Origin: Rhodospirillales bacterium
GTDB taxonomy: Bacteria; Pseudomonadota; Alphaproteobacteria; Bin95
Assembly: GCA_008081395.1 (NCBI GenBank)
Contig: VMCJ01000040.1
Span: 1-48,900, forward strand
Length of the DNA: 48,900 bases
Direction of reading: 5' to 3'
Shown here: piece after piece, positions 32,733 to 42,118 of the stretch
Position numbering within the stretch: position 1 is the stretch's first letter
How the letters are laid out: every line of letters starts with the position of its first letter
Notes under the pieces: model-generated
Seen by the model: only the letters and a program-made list of their open reading frames with translations
What the model was told of the DNA's origin: nothing
Database searches by the model: none
Translations under genes and position numbers: made by a program

Positions 32733-34009
32733 ATATTTCTCAGACAGAGCATATCACCACAAAAGTAGAAACATTTGGGTGCCGCCTTAATGCATATGAG
32801 AGCCAGGTAGTGCTTGAACACCTGGAGGCCGCAGGGCAACGCAACATAATTGTGTTCAATACATGCGCAGTTACAGCTGAGTCTGAGCGGCAGGCACGCC
32901 AAGCTATTCGACGGGCCCGCCGTGAAACACCTGATGCTCAGATAATCGTTACCGGCTGCGCCGCCCAAATTTCCCCCGAAATTTGGTCCGCGATGCCTGA
33001 AGTAGACCGAGTAATCGGAAACCTGGAAAAGATGGAGGCAAGCACATGGAGCCAAAGCGCTTTAGCTAAAGAAAGCCTCGTTGTAAGTGACATTATGCAG
33101 GCAAAAGAGACTGCAAAACATCTAATCTCAGGGTTTGGCGGCAAGGCTCGCGCTTTTGTCGAAATTCAACAAGGATGCGATCACAGATGCACTTTTTGTA
33201 TAATTCCCTATGGTCGCGGTAACAGCAGAAGTGCACCGATAGGGGTAATATCTAGGCAAGTTCAAGCTCTAGTAGAGGCAGGAGTAGCTGAAATTGCTTT
33301 CACTGGAGTGGACATAACATCGTTCGGTGGAGACTTGCCTGGAAAGCCCTCACTGGGTCAATTGGCACGTCGAGTCCTCACTCAAGTTCCTGACTTAAAG
33401 CGCCTTCGTCTCTCATCTATTGATCCCGCAGAAGTTGATGATGACCTGTTAAACTTGATAGCGGAAGAGCCTCGACTCGCGGGCCACCTACACCTCTCTC
33501 TTCAGGCAGGCTCCAACCTAATCCTAAAAAGGATGAAACGCCGTCATTTAATCGAGGATGCCAAGAAACTGGTTGACTGTGTCAGGAAAGTTCGCCCTGA
33601 GATAGTATTCGGAGCAGACTTGATCGCAGGGTTTCCTACTGAAACTGATCAACTGTTTGAAGAGACGCTTAATCATGTGCACGAACTTAATTTAACTTGG
33701 CTGCATGTGTTCCCCTATTCGCCAAGGCCCGGCACTCCTGCTGCACGGATGCCACAAGTGCCCCGCGGGGTTATCAAAAACCGAGCAGCTATCTTGCGCG
33801 AATTAGGAAACTCGCAGTCGACAAAGTACCTGCAATCTCAGGTGGGAAAAAAGTTCAAACCTATTATGGAGACAGCCCATAGAGGACGTGCTGAGAGCTT
33901 CGCCGAAATAGAAATAGAAGAAGCCCAAAAGATTGGTGAAATGCCAATGGTTCATATAACAGGCATTAAAGATGGTCGCCTGCTTGGGACTGTGGAGAAC
34001 TCCGTATGA
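32729..34009 (+). CDS. mtaB: tRNA t6A37 methylthiotransferase MtaB
   Basis: 426 residues. The N-terminal UPF0004 domain contains its three cluster cysteines at C18 (TFGCRLN), C46 (NTCAV) and C77 (TGCAAQ). The radical-SAM CxxxCxxC motif is C150, C154 and C157 in CDHRCTFC. A C-terminal TRAM-like region follows. It adds a methylthio group to t6A at tRNA position 37. It overlaps dapF and ftsY by 4 bases each. All cluster ligands are intact. Confidence 0.95.
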   Translation: MNISQTEHITTKVETFGCRLNAYESQVVLEHLEAAGQRNIIVFNTCAVTAESERQARQAIRRARRETPDAQIIVTGCAAQISPEIWSAMPEVDRVIGNLEKMEASTWSQSALAKESLVVSDIMQAKETAKHLISGFGGKARAFVEIQQGCDHRCTFCIIPYGRGNSRSAPIGVISRQVQALVEAGVAEIAFTGVDITSFGGDLPGKPSLGQLARRVLTQVPDLKRLRLSSIDPAEVDDDLLNLIAEEPRLAGHLHLSLQAGSNLILKRMKRRHLIEDAKKLVDCVRKVRPEIVFGADLIAGFPTETDQLFEETLNHVHELNLTWLHVFPYSPRPGTPAARMPQVPRGVIKNRAAILRELGNSQSTKYLQSQVGKKFKPIMETAHRGRAESFAEIEIEEAQKIGEMPMVHITGIKDGRLLGTVENSV

Positions 34010-34914
34010 GTTGGTTTGAACGGCTTAAAAAAGGCTTAACAAAAACTTCATCTAAACTAACACAGAATGTCGTAGCCGCAGTTGATGGTCGCAAGCTTGA
34101 TCAAGAAGCGATCGAGCAACTCGAAGACGCCCTAATTATGTCGGATATGGGGCCATCGGTAGCAGCCCAGCTGATCGAAAGCTTGGATGATATGCGCGGA
34201 AGAACCGTGAGCGATACTGAGGTTCGCGAGCGGATTTCTCAAGAAGTGACCCGCATTTTAGAGAGGGTCGCTGAGCCTATTGATCTCTCCCAAAACAAGA
34301 AACCATTTGTCATTCTTGTCATTGGAGTCAACGGCACTGGAAAAACTACAACAATTGGAAAACTAGCTTCAGCATTAAAAAATTCCGGCGAAAAAGTAAT
34401 GATCGCAGCGGGCGATACATTCAGAGCTGCCGCGGTGGAACAACTTCAAATATGGGGAGAAAGAGCTGGAGTTCCTGTCGTAACCCAAGATAACGGATCA
34501 GATGCTGCGAGCCTTGCCTTCGAAGCAATACAAAAGGCGAAAGACGAAAACATCGACGTGCTGTTAATTGATACTGCAGGACGGCTGCACAATAAATCCA
34601 ACTTAATGGATGAACTAAAAAAGATCGTCAGAGTTATTAAGAAAATAGACCCATCGGCACCTCATGAGACTTTACTCACACTGGATGCAACCACAGGTCA
34701 AAACGCTCTTAGCCAAGTAAAAGTTTTTGGAGAGATGGCTAACGTAACAGGCCTAGCTCTTACAAAACTCGATGGCACGGCAAAAGGCGGCGTCGTAATA
34801 TCCCTGGCCAAGGCTTACGACATACCGGTTCGCTTGATAGGAGTTGGTGAGGGTCAAGAGGACATGCAGCCATTCCAACCCAGGGAATTCGCGAGAGGAC
34901 TTTTAGGCCTTTAA
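34006..34914 (+). CDS. ftsY: Signal recognition particle receptor FtsY
   Basis: 302 residues, a short form with an N domain and GTPase G domain but no long acidic A domain. G-motifs: GVNGTGKTT at residues 107–115, DTAGRLHNKSNLMDEL, TKLDGTAKGG, and the closing GVGEGQEDMQPF. It receives SRP–ribosome complexes at the inner membrane. Its ATG overlaps the mtaB stop. CTATCT (34915–34920) and AGATAG (34945–34950) downstream form a weak inverted repeat but no convincing terminator. Confidence 0.96.
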   Translation: MSWFERLKKGLTKTSSKLTQNVVAAVDGRKLDQEAIEQLEDALIMSDMGPSVAAQLIESLDDMRGRTVSDTEVRERISQEVTRILERVAEPIDLSQNKKPFVILVIGVNGTGKTTTIGKLASALKNSGEKVMIAAGDTFRAAAVEQLQIWGERAGVPVVTQDNGSDAASLAFEAIQKAKDENIDVLLIDTAGRLHNKSNLMDELKKIVRVIKKIDPSAPHETLLTLDATTGQNALSQVKVFGEMANVTGLALTKLDGTAKGGVVISLAKAYDIPVRLIGVGEGQEDMQPFQPREFARGLLGL

Positions 34915-34979
34915 CTATCTCGTGGATCTCAGTTAATGGATCATAGATAGCTAAAAAGGTCCCTCTATTGGTCGCACCG

Positions 34980-35933
34980 TTAGTCAGCTTGCTTGTAGTT
35001 AGTGTACTGACCCTGATTTCTGAAACGTACAAGATAGTCAGGAACTTCGGCGGCTATCGCTGTTGCGTCTAGGCCTAAGTCTGCGAGTGTAAGCGCCCCC
35101 TCATTAACCACATTATGTTTGCGCAACAAAATAAGTTGGTCCCGAGTCAACGGAGGAGCTGGGAGAAACTCCATGATAGCAGCCAAAGGCTTTAAAAAAG
35201 GCGCAGGCACAGGAACAAGCGCACGCGAACGCCCAGTCTCTGAAAGAATGTATTCAAGAAGCGCCTTGAAACTTAAGACTTCAGGTCCCCCCAACTCATA
35301 GGTTTTCCCTGAAGCCCCTTCATTTTCGAGTGCTGCCATTACAGCATCAGCAACATCTCCAACATATACAGGTTGGAATTTAGTTCTGCCTCCATCCACA
35401 AGTGGTAACGCAGGAGCCATACGCGCCATTGCTGCAAACCTATTGAAAAAGTCGTCTTCGGGACCGAAGACTACACTTGGGCGAAGAATTACACTCTCAG
35501 GGATTGCAGAGCGAACAGCCTCCTCTCCTAGAAACTTGCTTCTTGCATAGGCACTTGCACTGTCCCCATCAGCGCCAATCGCCGAAACATGGACCATATT
35601 CTGAATTCCTGCAGCAGATGCAGCATTAGCAATATTTTCCGGTCCCTGAACATGAGCCATCCGAAAGCTCTGGCGTCCGCCTTCAGAGAGAATTCCAACC
35701 AAATTCACCACTGCATCAGAGCCTTCAACAGCAACCCGAATTGAGTCGGCATTACCAATGGAAACTTTGAATGGAGCAACCTGTCCTACAGCACCCATTG
35801 GCTTGAGAAATTTTGCACCCTCTGGATCGCGGGTGGCCACCCGGACGCGGGCGCCCTTAGCCGCTAATCTTTTTACAACGTATCGACCGATAAAACCCGA
35901 CCCACCAAATACTGTAACCAGTCGTCCCTGCAT
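34980..35933 (-). CDS. NDUFA9-like NAD(P)H-binding SDR protein (complex I-associated type)
   Basis: 317 residues. The atypical SDR motif VFGGSGFIGRYVV is at the N-terminus, with NLVGILSEGGRQSF, SAIGADGDSASAYARSK and RPSVVFGPEDDFFNRFA following. This pattern matches the alphaproteobacterial relatives of the mitochondrial complex I subunit NDUFA9/39 kDa. The conserved active-site-like YARSK is kept. Likely role: assembly or stability of NADH dehydrogenase or a quinone-linked function, but none is proven here. It is convergent with ftsY and divergent from rlmI across a 109-bp gap. Confidence 0.88.
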   Translation of the reverse strand: MQGRLVTVFGGSGFIGRYVVKRLAAKGARVRVATRDPEGAKFLKPMGAVGQVAPFKVSIGNADSIRVAVEGSDAVVNLVGILSEGGRQSFRMAHVQGPENIANAASAAGIQNMVHVSAIGADGDSASAYARSKFLGEEAVRSAIPESVILRPSVVFGPEDDFFNRFAAMARMAPALPLVDGGRTKFQPVYVGDVADAVMAALENEGASGKTYELGGPEVLSFKALLEYILSETGRSRALVPVPAPFLKPLAAIMEFLPAPPLTRDQLILLRKHNVVNEGALTLADLGLDATAIAAEVPDYLVRFRNQGQYTNYKQAD

Positions 35934-36042
35934 TCCGTCTCAACCCTCAGCCAGAAATAAATTTAACCACTTATATACATCGATAAGCATCTTATTGGCG
36001 ACTACTCTTGCGATGCTTTCAATAAGCTTCTATCCGAAACTC

Positions 36043-37236
36043 ATGACTAATGCACCCATTCCTCAAATTCGCCTTCTCCCAAAACGCCACCGGCGCGTAA
36101 AAATGGGACACCCTTGGATTTACTCTAACGAAATTGAGATGACCTCGGAGGCCAAAAGTTTAACCCCAGGTAGTGTTGTAAATTTTAAGAATGCTTCAAA
36201 CGATCTATTCGGAACTGGGTTCTTTAACCCAAAACCATTGGTGGTAGGAAGAATTCTCTCAAATGAGGTCAATGTACCTATTGATGAGCAATTCATACTT
36301 GAACGACTAACCCAAGCTTGCACTTTGCGAGATAGGTTATTTAGAGAGCCATTTTATCGATTGATACATGCCGAGGCCGATGGAATGCCCGGAGTAATCA
36401 TGGACCGATATGATGACACGATAGTTGTACAGATAAACTCTGCTGGCTTTAATTTGTTAGAAAGCGAAATTCAAAGTGCTTTAAAGCGACTACTTAATCC
36501 CAAGACAATCATTATTCAGAAAAGTTCAGCTGCAAGATCGTTGGAAGGGCTGTCTTCAGAAACAGATAAAGTTTTGGGAAAAGTTTCAGAACACACTGAG
36601 TTAATGGAAAACGGGCTGGTTTTTATAACGGACCTAAAAAATGGGCAGAAGACTGGATGGTTTTATGACCAGCGCGGCAACCGAGCTGCTGTAGCTGCCA
36701 TCGCATCAGGAGCTCGCGTACTAGATTGTTATTGTTATCTGGGTGGCTTCGGGATTAACGCTGCAGCCGCAGGCGCTGAATCGGTGACAATGGTAGATCG
36801 CTCTGAAAGTGCGCTTTCTCTGGCAGAAGCTGCAGCGGACCGAAACGGGCTAGGCAGAATATGCAATTTTGAACGTGATGAGGCATTTACTTTTCTTGAA
36901 AAAGCTCTGTCACAAGGGAAACGTTGGGATGTTGTCATTGTAGACCCCCCAGCGTTTGTAAAAAGTCGTAAAGACTTAGCTGCGGGCCTCCGTGGTTATC
37001 GCAAACTCTTACGCCTCGCAGCTCTACTGGTAGAACCAGGAGGCTTTCTTTTTGCAGCCTCATGCTCACATAACGTTGATGAAAAGGCATTCAGCGAGCA
37101 AGTGCGCCATGGGTTAGCCGATGCAGGACGCAACGGTCGCCTACTGCGCACCGGTGGCGCTGCACCCGATCATCCAATACACCCTTTTCTGGCTGAAAGT
37201 GCTTATCTTTGCAGTGAACTACTGCAGCTTGATTGA
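36043..37236 (+). CDS. 23S rRNA (cytosine-5)-methyltransferase, RlmI-like
   Basis: 397 residues from ATG 36043. The frame is open to 35758, but that extension runs through the divergent NDUFA9-like gene and is not family-like; a further ATG lies at 36013. An N-terminal PUA domain (RLLPKRHRRVKMGHPWIYSNEI) is followed by a linker and a SAM methyltransferase domain with GWFYDQRGNR, ARVLDCYCYLGGFG (SAM motif I) and VIVDPPAFVKSRK, whose catalytic region is followed by ASCSHNVDE. Length and domain order match RlmI, which makes m5C1962 in 23S rRNA. Confidence 0.88.
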   Translation: MTNAPIPQIRLLPKRHRRVKMGHPWIYSNEIEMTSEAKSLTPGSVVNFKNASNDLFGTGFFNPKPLVVGRILSNEVNVPIDEQFILERLTQACTLRDRLFREPFYRLIHAEADGMPGVIMDRYDDTIVVQINSAGFNLLESEIQSALKRLLNPKTIIIQKSSAARSLEGLSSETDKVLGKVSEHTELMENGLVFITDLKNGQKTGWFYDQRGNRAAVAAIASGARVLDCYCYLGGFGINAAAAGAESVTMVDRSESALSLAEAAADRNGLGRICNFERDEAFTFLEKALSQGKRWDVVIVDPPAFVKSRKDLAAGLRGYRKLLRLAALLVEPGGFLFAASCSHNVDEKAFSEQVRHGLADAGRNGRLLRTGGAAPDHPIHPFLAESAYLCSELLQLD

Positions 37237-37311
37237 TGCCCGAACTGTTGCGCAAGCGCAAAAACCTGCCTAGCGTTTATTCCAGCGGAAGTAGAAATAG
37301 GGTTTTGCGCC

Positions 37312-39027
37312 ATGCATGATATCGTTATTCGCAATGGAACAATAATCGATGGAACCGGTGCACCGAGCTATGTCGGTGATATTGCTATCAGTGGTGATCA
37401 GATAGCCCAGGTTGGAGGAGAAATCGGACCTGGAAAGCGAGAGATAGATGCAAATGGAAAATTAGTAACACCTGGTTTCGTTGATGTGCATACCCACTAT
37501 GACGGCCAAGCCACATGGGATCCTATGCTAACGCCCTCTTCTTGGCATGGCGTTACCACAATCCTTTTTGGCAATTGTGGCGTAGGCTTTGCACCTTGCC
37601 GCCCCCAAGATCATGAAGCTTTGATCGACCTCATGGAAGGTGTCGAAGACATTCCTGGCATTGTACTGTCCGAAGGACTTAAATGGGATTGGGAAAGTTT
37701 TCCCGAGTATTTAGATGCACTGGAGAAACAGGAGCGTGTAATCGATATCGGTGCTCAGATGCCCCATCATCCTTTACGGGTTTACGTAATGGGGGAGCGT
37801 GCAATTAATTTTGAAGATGCAACGGCAGATGATATTGCCGAAATGCGAAAACTTACGGAAGAAGCATTGCAAGCTGGAGCCTTCGGCTTCACTACCTCGC
37901 GAACCGAGTCCCACCGAACTACAAAAGGCGAACGAGTCCCTGGCCGATATGCTGCTGCCGATGAGCTCATTGGCATTGGTGAAGCATTCAAGAGCGTCGA
38001 CCACGGCGCATATGGCATGCTAAATGATTTTGAGGACGAAGAAGCTGAATTCCAATGGATCGAAACTATTGGAAAAGAAACAGGCCGGCCTCTCTGGTTC
38101 CTTCTGACAGACCGATATTCGGACCCTGAACGCTGGCGTCGTCTCATGAAAGGAGCTCACAAAGCTCGTGACGGCGGGGCCAATGTAACCGCTCAGATTG
38201 CTGGGCGTGCTGTTGGTATTATTTTGGGTTTCTCTACCTCACTGACGCCGTTCAGTGGACGTCCAACTTTTGCTGCACTCGATGGAGTGCCTCAAGCTGA
38301 GAGACTACAAAAGCTAAAAGATCCCGGGGTTCGGGCTCAAATTCTTTCAGAGGAAAATTCAGACGAACTTCTTTCGCGGCTTCCTCCTCTGCAAAGAGCT
38401 ATCGCAAATCGATGGGACCGTATGTACATTCTGAATGACCCGCCAGAATATGAACCCAAACCTGAGGCTGCAGTTCAGGAAGCAGCAAAGATTGCAGGGA
38501 AGTCACCACAAGAATTTGTTTATGACTTTATGGCAGAGGGTGATGGAGGTGGGATGGTGCTTTTTCCCGTTACTAATTTTGTCACCGGGGATTTAGAGCC
38601 AGTTCACGAAATGATGCAGGATGAAGCAACAATCGTGGGTTTAGGTGATGGAGGTGCCCATTGCGGTCAAATATGCGACGCTTCAATGCCCACGTTTATG
38701 CTTACTCACTGGACACGAGACCGAACTCGAGGAGGAAAATTCCCCATTGAATGGGCAGTCCGCCGCCTTACCAGCGAAACCGCTGATTTTTTTGGTTTCA
38801 AGGACCGAGGACGTCTTGCGAAGGGTTTGAAGGCGGACGTCAACATTATTGACTACGATGCTCTTCAAATCCGTCGGCCAGAAGTCATTTTTGATCTTCC
38901 AGCAGGTGGGCGCAGGCTAGTTCAAAAAGCCGAGGGCTATGAAATGACAATCGTATCTGGAGTGCCAGTGTTCGAAAACGGCAAACATACTGGGGCTCTA
39001 CCCGGCAAGCTGGTTCGAGCTGGCTAA
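37312..39027 (+). CDS. Amidohydrolase, N-acyl-D-amino-acid deacylase-like
   Basis: 571 residues. It belongs to the metal-dependent amidohydrolase superfamily: MHDIVIRNGTIIDGTGAPS at the N-terminus, the HxH metal site in VDVHTHYDG, the Cys of FGNCGVGFAPC (equivalent to the metal-bridging Cys of D-aminoacylase), and Asp in LGDGGAHCG near the end of the barrel. Long ~570-residue members are often annotated D-aminoacylase but act on varied amides. It heads a probable operon with hydantoinase B (14 bases after), MaoC and nitroreductase. Substrate unknown; hydrolysis of an acyl or cyclic amide is expected. Confidence 0.9.
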   Translation: MHDIVIRNGTIIDGTGAPSYVGDIAISGDQIAQVGGEIGPGKREIDANGKLVTPGFVDVHTHYDGQATWDPMLTPSSWHGVTTILFGNCGVGFAPCRPQDHEALIDLMEGVEDIPGIVLSEGLKWDWESFPEYLDALEKQERVIDIGAQMPHHPLRVYVMGERAINFEDATADDIAEMRKLTEEALQAGAFGFTTSRTESHRTTKGERVPGRYAAADELIGIGEAFKSVDHGAYGMLNDFEDEEAEFQWIETIGKETGRPLWFLLTDRYSDPERWRRLMKGAHKARDGGANVTAQIAGRAVGIILGFSTSLTPFSGRPTFAALDGVPQAERLQKLKDPGVRAQILSEENSDELLSRLPPLQRAIANRWDRMYILNDPPEYEPKPEAAVQEAAKIAGKSPQEFVYDFMAEGDGGGMVLFPVTNFVTGDLEPVHEMMQDEATIVGLGDGGAHCGQICDASMPTFMLTHWTRDRTRGGKFPIEWAVRRLTSETADFFGFKDRGRLAKGLKADVNIIDYDALQIRRPEVIFDLPAGGRRLVQKAEGYEMTIVSGVPVFENGKHTGALPGKLVRAG

Positions 39028-39041
39028 CTTGTCATCCCGCA

Positions 39042-40799
39042 ATGGTTAATCAGCCCGATGAAAATGATAAGGCGGTATTAGCTGAACAGAGCCCCATTGA
39101 CGCTATAGCACTTGAAGTCTTTTCTAACCGCCTACTTGCTATAGCGGAAGAAATGGGCAGACGTCTTGTCCGATCATCATTTTCTCCAAATATCAAGGAA
39201 CGACGGGATTGCTCGACCGCATTATTTACGGCTGACGGCAGGTTAATAGCTCAGGCGGCGCATATACCAATCCATCTAGGCTCTCTATTCGGAGCTGTTG
39301 ATGCGATTATTGACAGATATCCAATAGAAAACATGAAGCCTGGGGACGCATTTATCGCCAACGATGCATATCTATGTGGCGGAACACACTTGAATGACAT
39401 TTCGATTATCGAGCCCGTTTTTGTAGATGGACACGTGCACTATTTCGCCGCCTGCATTGGTCACCACACTGATGTAGGCGGTCCAACCCCAGGCTCGATC
39501 GCTCCAGATGCGAGTTCTATTTTTGAGGAAGGAATTAGAATTCCAGCCATCCAAATTTCACGAAATGGTGAAATCGATGCAGGACTATTAGATCTTATAG
39601 CTCATAACACCCGAGAACCCGAAGTACGCAAACTCGACCTGGAAGTGCAATCAGCTGTATCGCACTTTGGGGCAATACGTCTTGCCGAACTAGCTTCTCG
39701 TGAGGGTATTCAGCGCATGAATTTCCTCACCGACGAACTTATCAGGTATGCCAAGCGCCGACTTGCAGGACGCATTAATGAACTTCCAGATGGCGAATAC
39801 ACTCATACGGTATGGATGGATGACGATGGCCTCGGAGGTGATCCATTACCGATTTGCGCAAAGCTAATAATCAAAGGCCAACAGCTAATTTTTGACTTTG
39901 CAGGAACTGGAAATCAATCCCGAGGCGGATTTAACCTGCTACCTTCGGGCGTGAAGGCTACGGTCGGATATGCAGTAAAAGCCCTACTCGATCCAGAACT
40001 TCCACCTAACACAGGGCTTTTCGAGGCATTGGAACTTCATATTCCTGAAGGAACAATACTAAATCCGAGATTTCCCGCAGCAGTTGGCGCAAGAACCACC
40101 ACTTGTCAGAAGCTCTCGAGTGCTATTTTCGGAGCATTGCAGCCAGTTCTACCTGAAGAAAGAACGATGGCTTCAAGTCACGATATACTTGCCTCTATGG
40201 TATTCGGAGGCGAAACCGTGGCTGGGACTCCCTATGTGTATTTAGAGACAATAGGTGGTGGGAATGGGGCTCTTTCCAACATGGACGGTATGGATGGTGC
40301 TCACTGCCATATCACGAATTCCTTAAACACGCCCGCAGAGGCGGTCGAAAGCAGCTATCCACTTCGCGTTATCGAATATTCTTTGATTGAAGGATCAGGA
40401 GGAATAGGTCGTATGCGGGGTGGCATGGGGCTTGCACGAGAAATTGAGGTTGTTGGCCAACACGCTAGTTTTTCCAGTCGCGGAGATAATTTTAAAACAT
40501 CACCCAAGGGTGCAAACGGTGGAGGTGATGGTGGAAGAGCTCGCGTTATCGTGAAACCTAAAAATGGACCTCAGAGAATTATAGACGTTAAACAGCGTAG
40601 GTTGATGATGGCTCCAGGTGATAGAGTGCGGATGGAAACGCCTGGAGGAGGTGGCTTCGGAGAACCTCATTCACGATCGCCTGATCACTTAGCAGCTGAT
40701 ATCGCAGATGATCGTCTTTCAAGTGATGTCACAGAGATATACCCAGCCGCGCTTGCTCAGGATGCTAAAAGGCGCAGTTCGCTTTTAAAATCACGTTGA
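39042..40799 (+). CDS. Hydantoinase B/oxoprolinase family protein without an adjacent A subunit
   Basis: 585 residues, longer than the HyuB at 26103 by an N-terminal ~20-residue leader and a ~35-residue C-terminal tail after the glycine-rich end (METPGGGGFGEP). Family segments are FSPNIKERRDCSTALF, FIANDAYLCGGTHLNDI, IGHHTDVGGPTPGSI, YVYLETIGGGNGA and GANGGGDGGRARV. No HyuA gene is nearby; the gene follows the amidohydrolase by 14 bases and precedes MaoC by 40. It may borrow the HyuA at 24036 or function alone. Confidence 0.92.
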   Translation: MVNQPDENDKAVLAEQSPIDAIALEVFSNRLLAIAEEMGRRLVRSSFSPNIKERRDCSTALFTADGRLIAQAAHIPIHLGSLFGAVDAIIDRYPIENMKPGDAFIANDAYLCGGTHLNDISIIEPVFVDGHVHYFAACIGHHTDVGGPTPGSIAPDASSIFEEGIRIPAIQISRNGEIDAGLLDLIAHNTREPEVRKLDLEVQSAVSHFGAIRLAELASREGIQRMNFLTDELIRYAKRRLAGRINELPDGEYTHTVWMDDDGLGGDPLPICAKLIIKGQQLIFDFAGTGNQSRGGFNLLPSGVKATVGYAVKALLDPELPPNTGLFEALELHIPEGTILNPRFPAAVGARTTTCQKLSSAIFGALQPVLPEERTMASSHDILASMVFGGETVAGTPYVYLETIGGGNGALSNMDGMDGAHCHITNSLNTPAEAVESSYPLRVIEYSLIEGSGGIGRMRGGMGLAREIEVVGQHASFSSRGDNFKTSPKGANGGGDGGRARVIVKPKNGPQRIIDVKQRRLMMAPGDRVRMETPGGGGFGEPHSRSPDHLAADIADDRLSSDVTEIYPAALAQDAKRRSSLLKSR

Positions 40800-40839
40800 G
40801 CAAATTCAAAATCAGCAAGAAGAAAGAGGGCTACTGATA

Positions 40840-41337
40840 ATGTCTGCTGAGAATTTTTCTGATCGTCCTTGGCGGGGACCACGCGTACCAGAACAGCGAT
40901 ATTTTGAAGATTTCAAGTTAGGGGAACGCTTCATTTCGCCATCTAGGACTCAGACCGATGCTCTCTTTGCCGCATTCCAGATGGCGAGTGGAGATAATCA
41001 TCCAATTCATTATGATATCGAGTATTGCCGAAATCTCGGTTTCCCCGGCCTCCTCGCCCATGGAATGCAAGTATTAATCCAGGCAGCCCCAGGTGCGGGA
41101 GACTTTCCATTCATTGTGCAAGACAGCCTCAAAGCTATAGTAGAGCTGACCGCTCGTTTTAAAGCACCTGTTTTTTCCGGTGACACAACTTATCCAATGC
41201 TCGAAGTGGTTGATTTAGAACCAGGCCGAACAACTGGAGTAGTTGTACTTCGAGCAACAGTACACAATCAGCGAGACGCGCTTTGCATGGAGGGTGAAAT
41301 TAAGACACTCATTAAAAAACGAAATGCAGAAAACTGA
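40840..41337 (+). CDS. MaoC-family (hot-dog) dehydratase/hydratase
   Basis: 165 residues with a single hot-dog domain. YFEDFKLGERF begins the fold, and the catalytic Asp/His of the hydratase-2 motif are seen in ASGDNHPIHYD, followed by GFPGLLAHGMQV. Members hydrate enoyl-CoA or related unsaturated acyl thioesters or dehydrate the reverse way. It is in line with the amidohydrolase and hydantoinase B genes, pointing to a beta-oxidation-like or hydroxyacid step in the same pathway (inference). A loose ribosome site is GAGGG ~11 bases upstream. Confidence 0.9.
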   Translation: MSAENFSDRPWRGPRVPEQRYFEDFKLGERFISPSRTQTDALFAAFQMASGDNHPIHYDIEYCRNLGFPGLLAHGMQVLIQAAPGAGDFPFIVQDSLKAIVELTARFKAPVFSGDTTYPMLEVVDLEPGRTTGVVVLRATVHNQRDALCMEGEIKTLIKKRNAEN

Positions 41338-41439
41338 TTCTTATCAGGCTCAGGAATAATTGGTTTTTGAAGATCATAAATTCTTTTGGGAAATAATAAT
41401 TAACCTAAGCCATCAGAGGGTCTGAGACAGAAACTCATC

Positions 41440-42090
41440 ATGCCGCCATTCAACCTCAAAGAAACTGATAAATTATTAACTACAACCAGGGCTGTTAGAA
41501 GACGCCTTGACTTTAAAAAGCCCGTACCTCGCGAAGTTATTCTAGAGTGCCTCGATATTTCCCAGCAGGCTCCCACAGGAAGCAATCGACAGGGATGGCG
41601 TTGGATTATCGTAACCAGCTCGGAAAAACGTGAAGCTCTTGCTGATATTTATCGGAGAGGTGCTGGAGAGTACTTGGTTAAGTCCCAAGATGAAGCTGCT
41701 GCCAATGGCGACAATCAAACAGAGAGAGTTTATTCTTCCGCACAGTATTTGGCAGAAAATCTTGAAAAAGTGCCTGTTCATGTAATTCCACTCATCAAAG
41801 TGGATCATATGGCAAAAAACCCACCAGTTACGGCGTGGGCAGGGTTGATGGGCTCGATCATGCCTGCAGTTTGGAGTTTTCAACTTGCTCTTCGCGCTCG
41901 TGGACTGGGTTCTACTTTGACCACTCTTCACCTTCACAACGCGAATGAAGCTCAGGATTTACTCTGCATTCCATCAGAGTTCATGCAAGTAGGTCTTCTA
42001 CCTGTTGCTTACACTATTGGTAAGGACTTCAAACCCGCCAAGCGGCCTCCAATCCAGAATATCGTGTCCTGGGACCAGTGGCAGGATTGA
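41440..42090 (+). CDS. Nitroreductase-family FMN-dependent oxidoreductase
   Basis: 216 residues. Nitroreductase-fold FMN-binding residues are suggested by TTRAVRRRLDFKKPVP and QAPTGSNRQGWRWIIV, the latter matching the family's PSxxNxQPW/R site. LRARGLGSTLTTLH near the C-terminus is also typical. It reduces a nitro, quinone, enone or flavin substrate using NAD(P)H. It is the last plus-strand gene of the block and converges with the Rieske operon across 28 bases. It could conceivably supply reduced flavin, but no evidence ties it to the distant flavin monooxygenase. Confidence 0.9.
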   Translation: MPPFNLKETDKLLTTTRAVRRRLDFKKPVPREVILECLDISQQAPTGSNRQGWRWIIVTSSEKREALADIYRRGAGEYLVKSQDEAAANGDNQTERVYSSAQYLAENLEKVPVHVIPLIKVDHMAKNPPVTAWAGLMGSIMPAVWSFQLALRARGLGSTLTTLHLHNANEAQDLLCIPSEFMQVGLLPVAYTIGKDFKPAKRPPIQNIVSWDQWQD

Positions 42091-42118
42091 CGGCCATTAA
42101 AATCAGAAGTTCTACAAT

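Noticed and set aside
35758-36042. N-terminal extension of the RlmI-like protein
   Set aside because: The extension lies antisense to the NDUFA9-like gene and does not resemble the PUA-domain start of the family.
37248-37261. Possible terminator TTGCGC/GCGCAA after rlmI
   Set aside because: The stem has only a two-base loop and is followed by A-rich sequence instead of a T-run.
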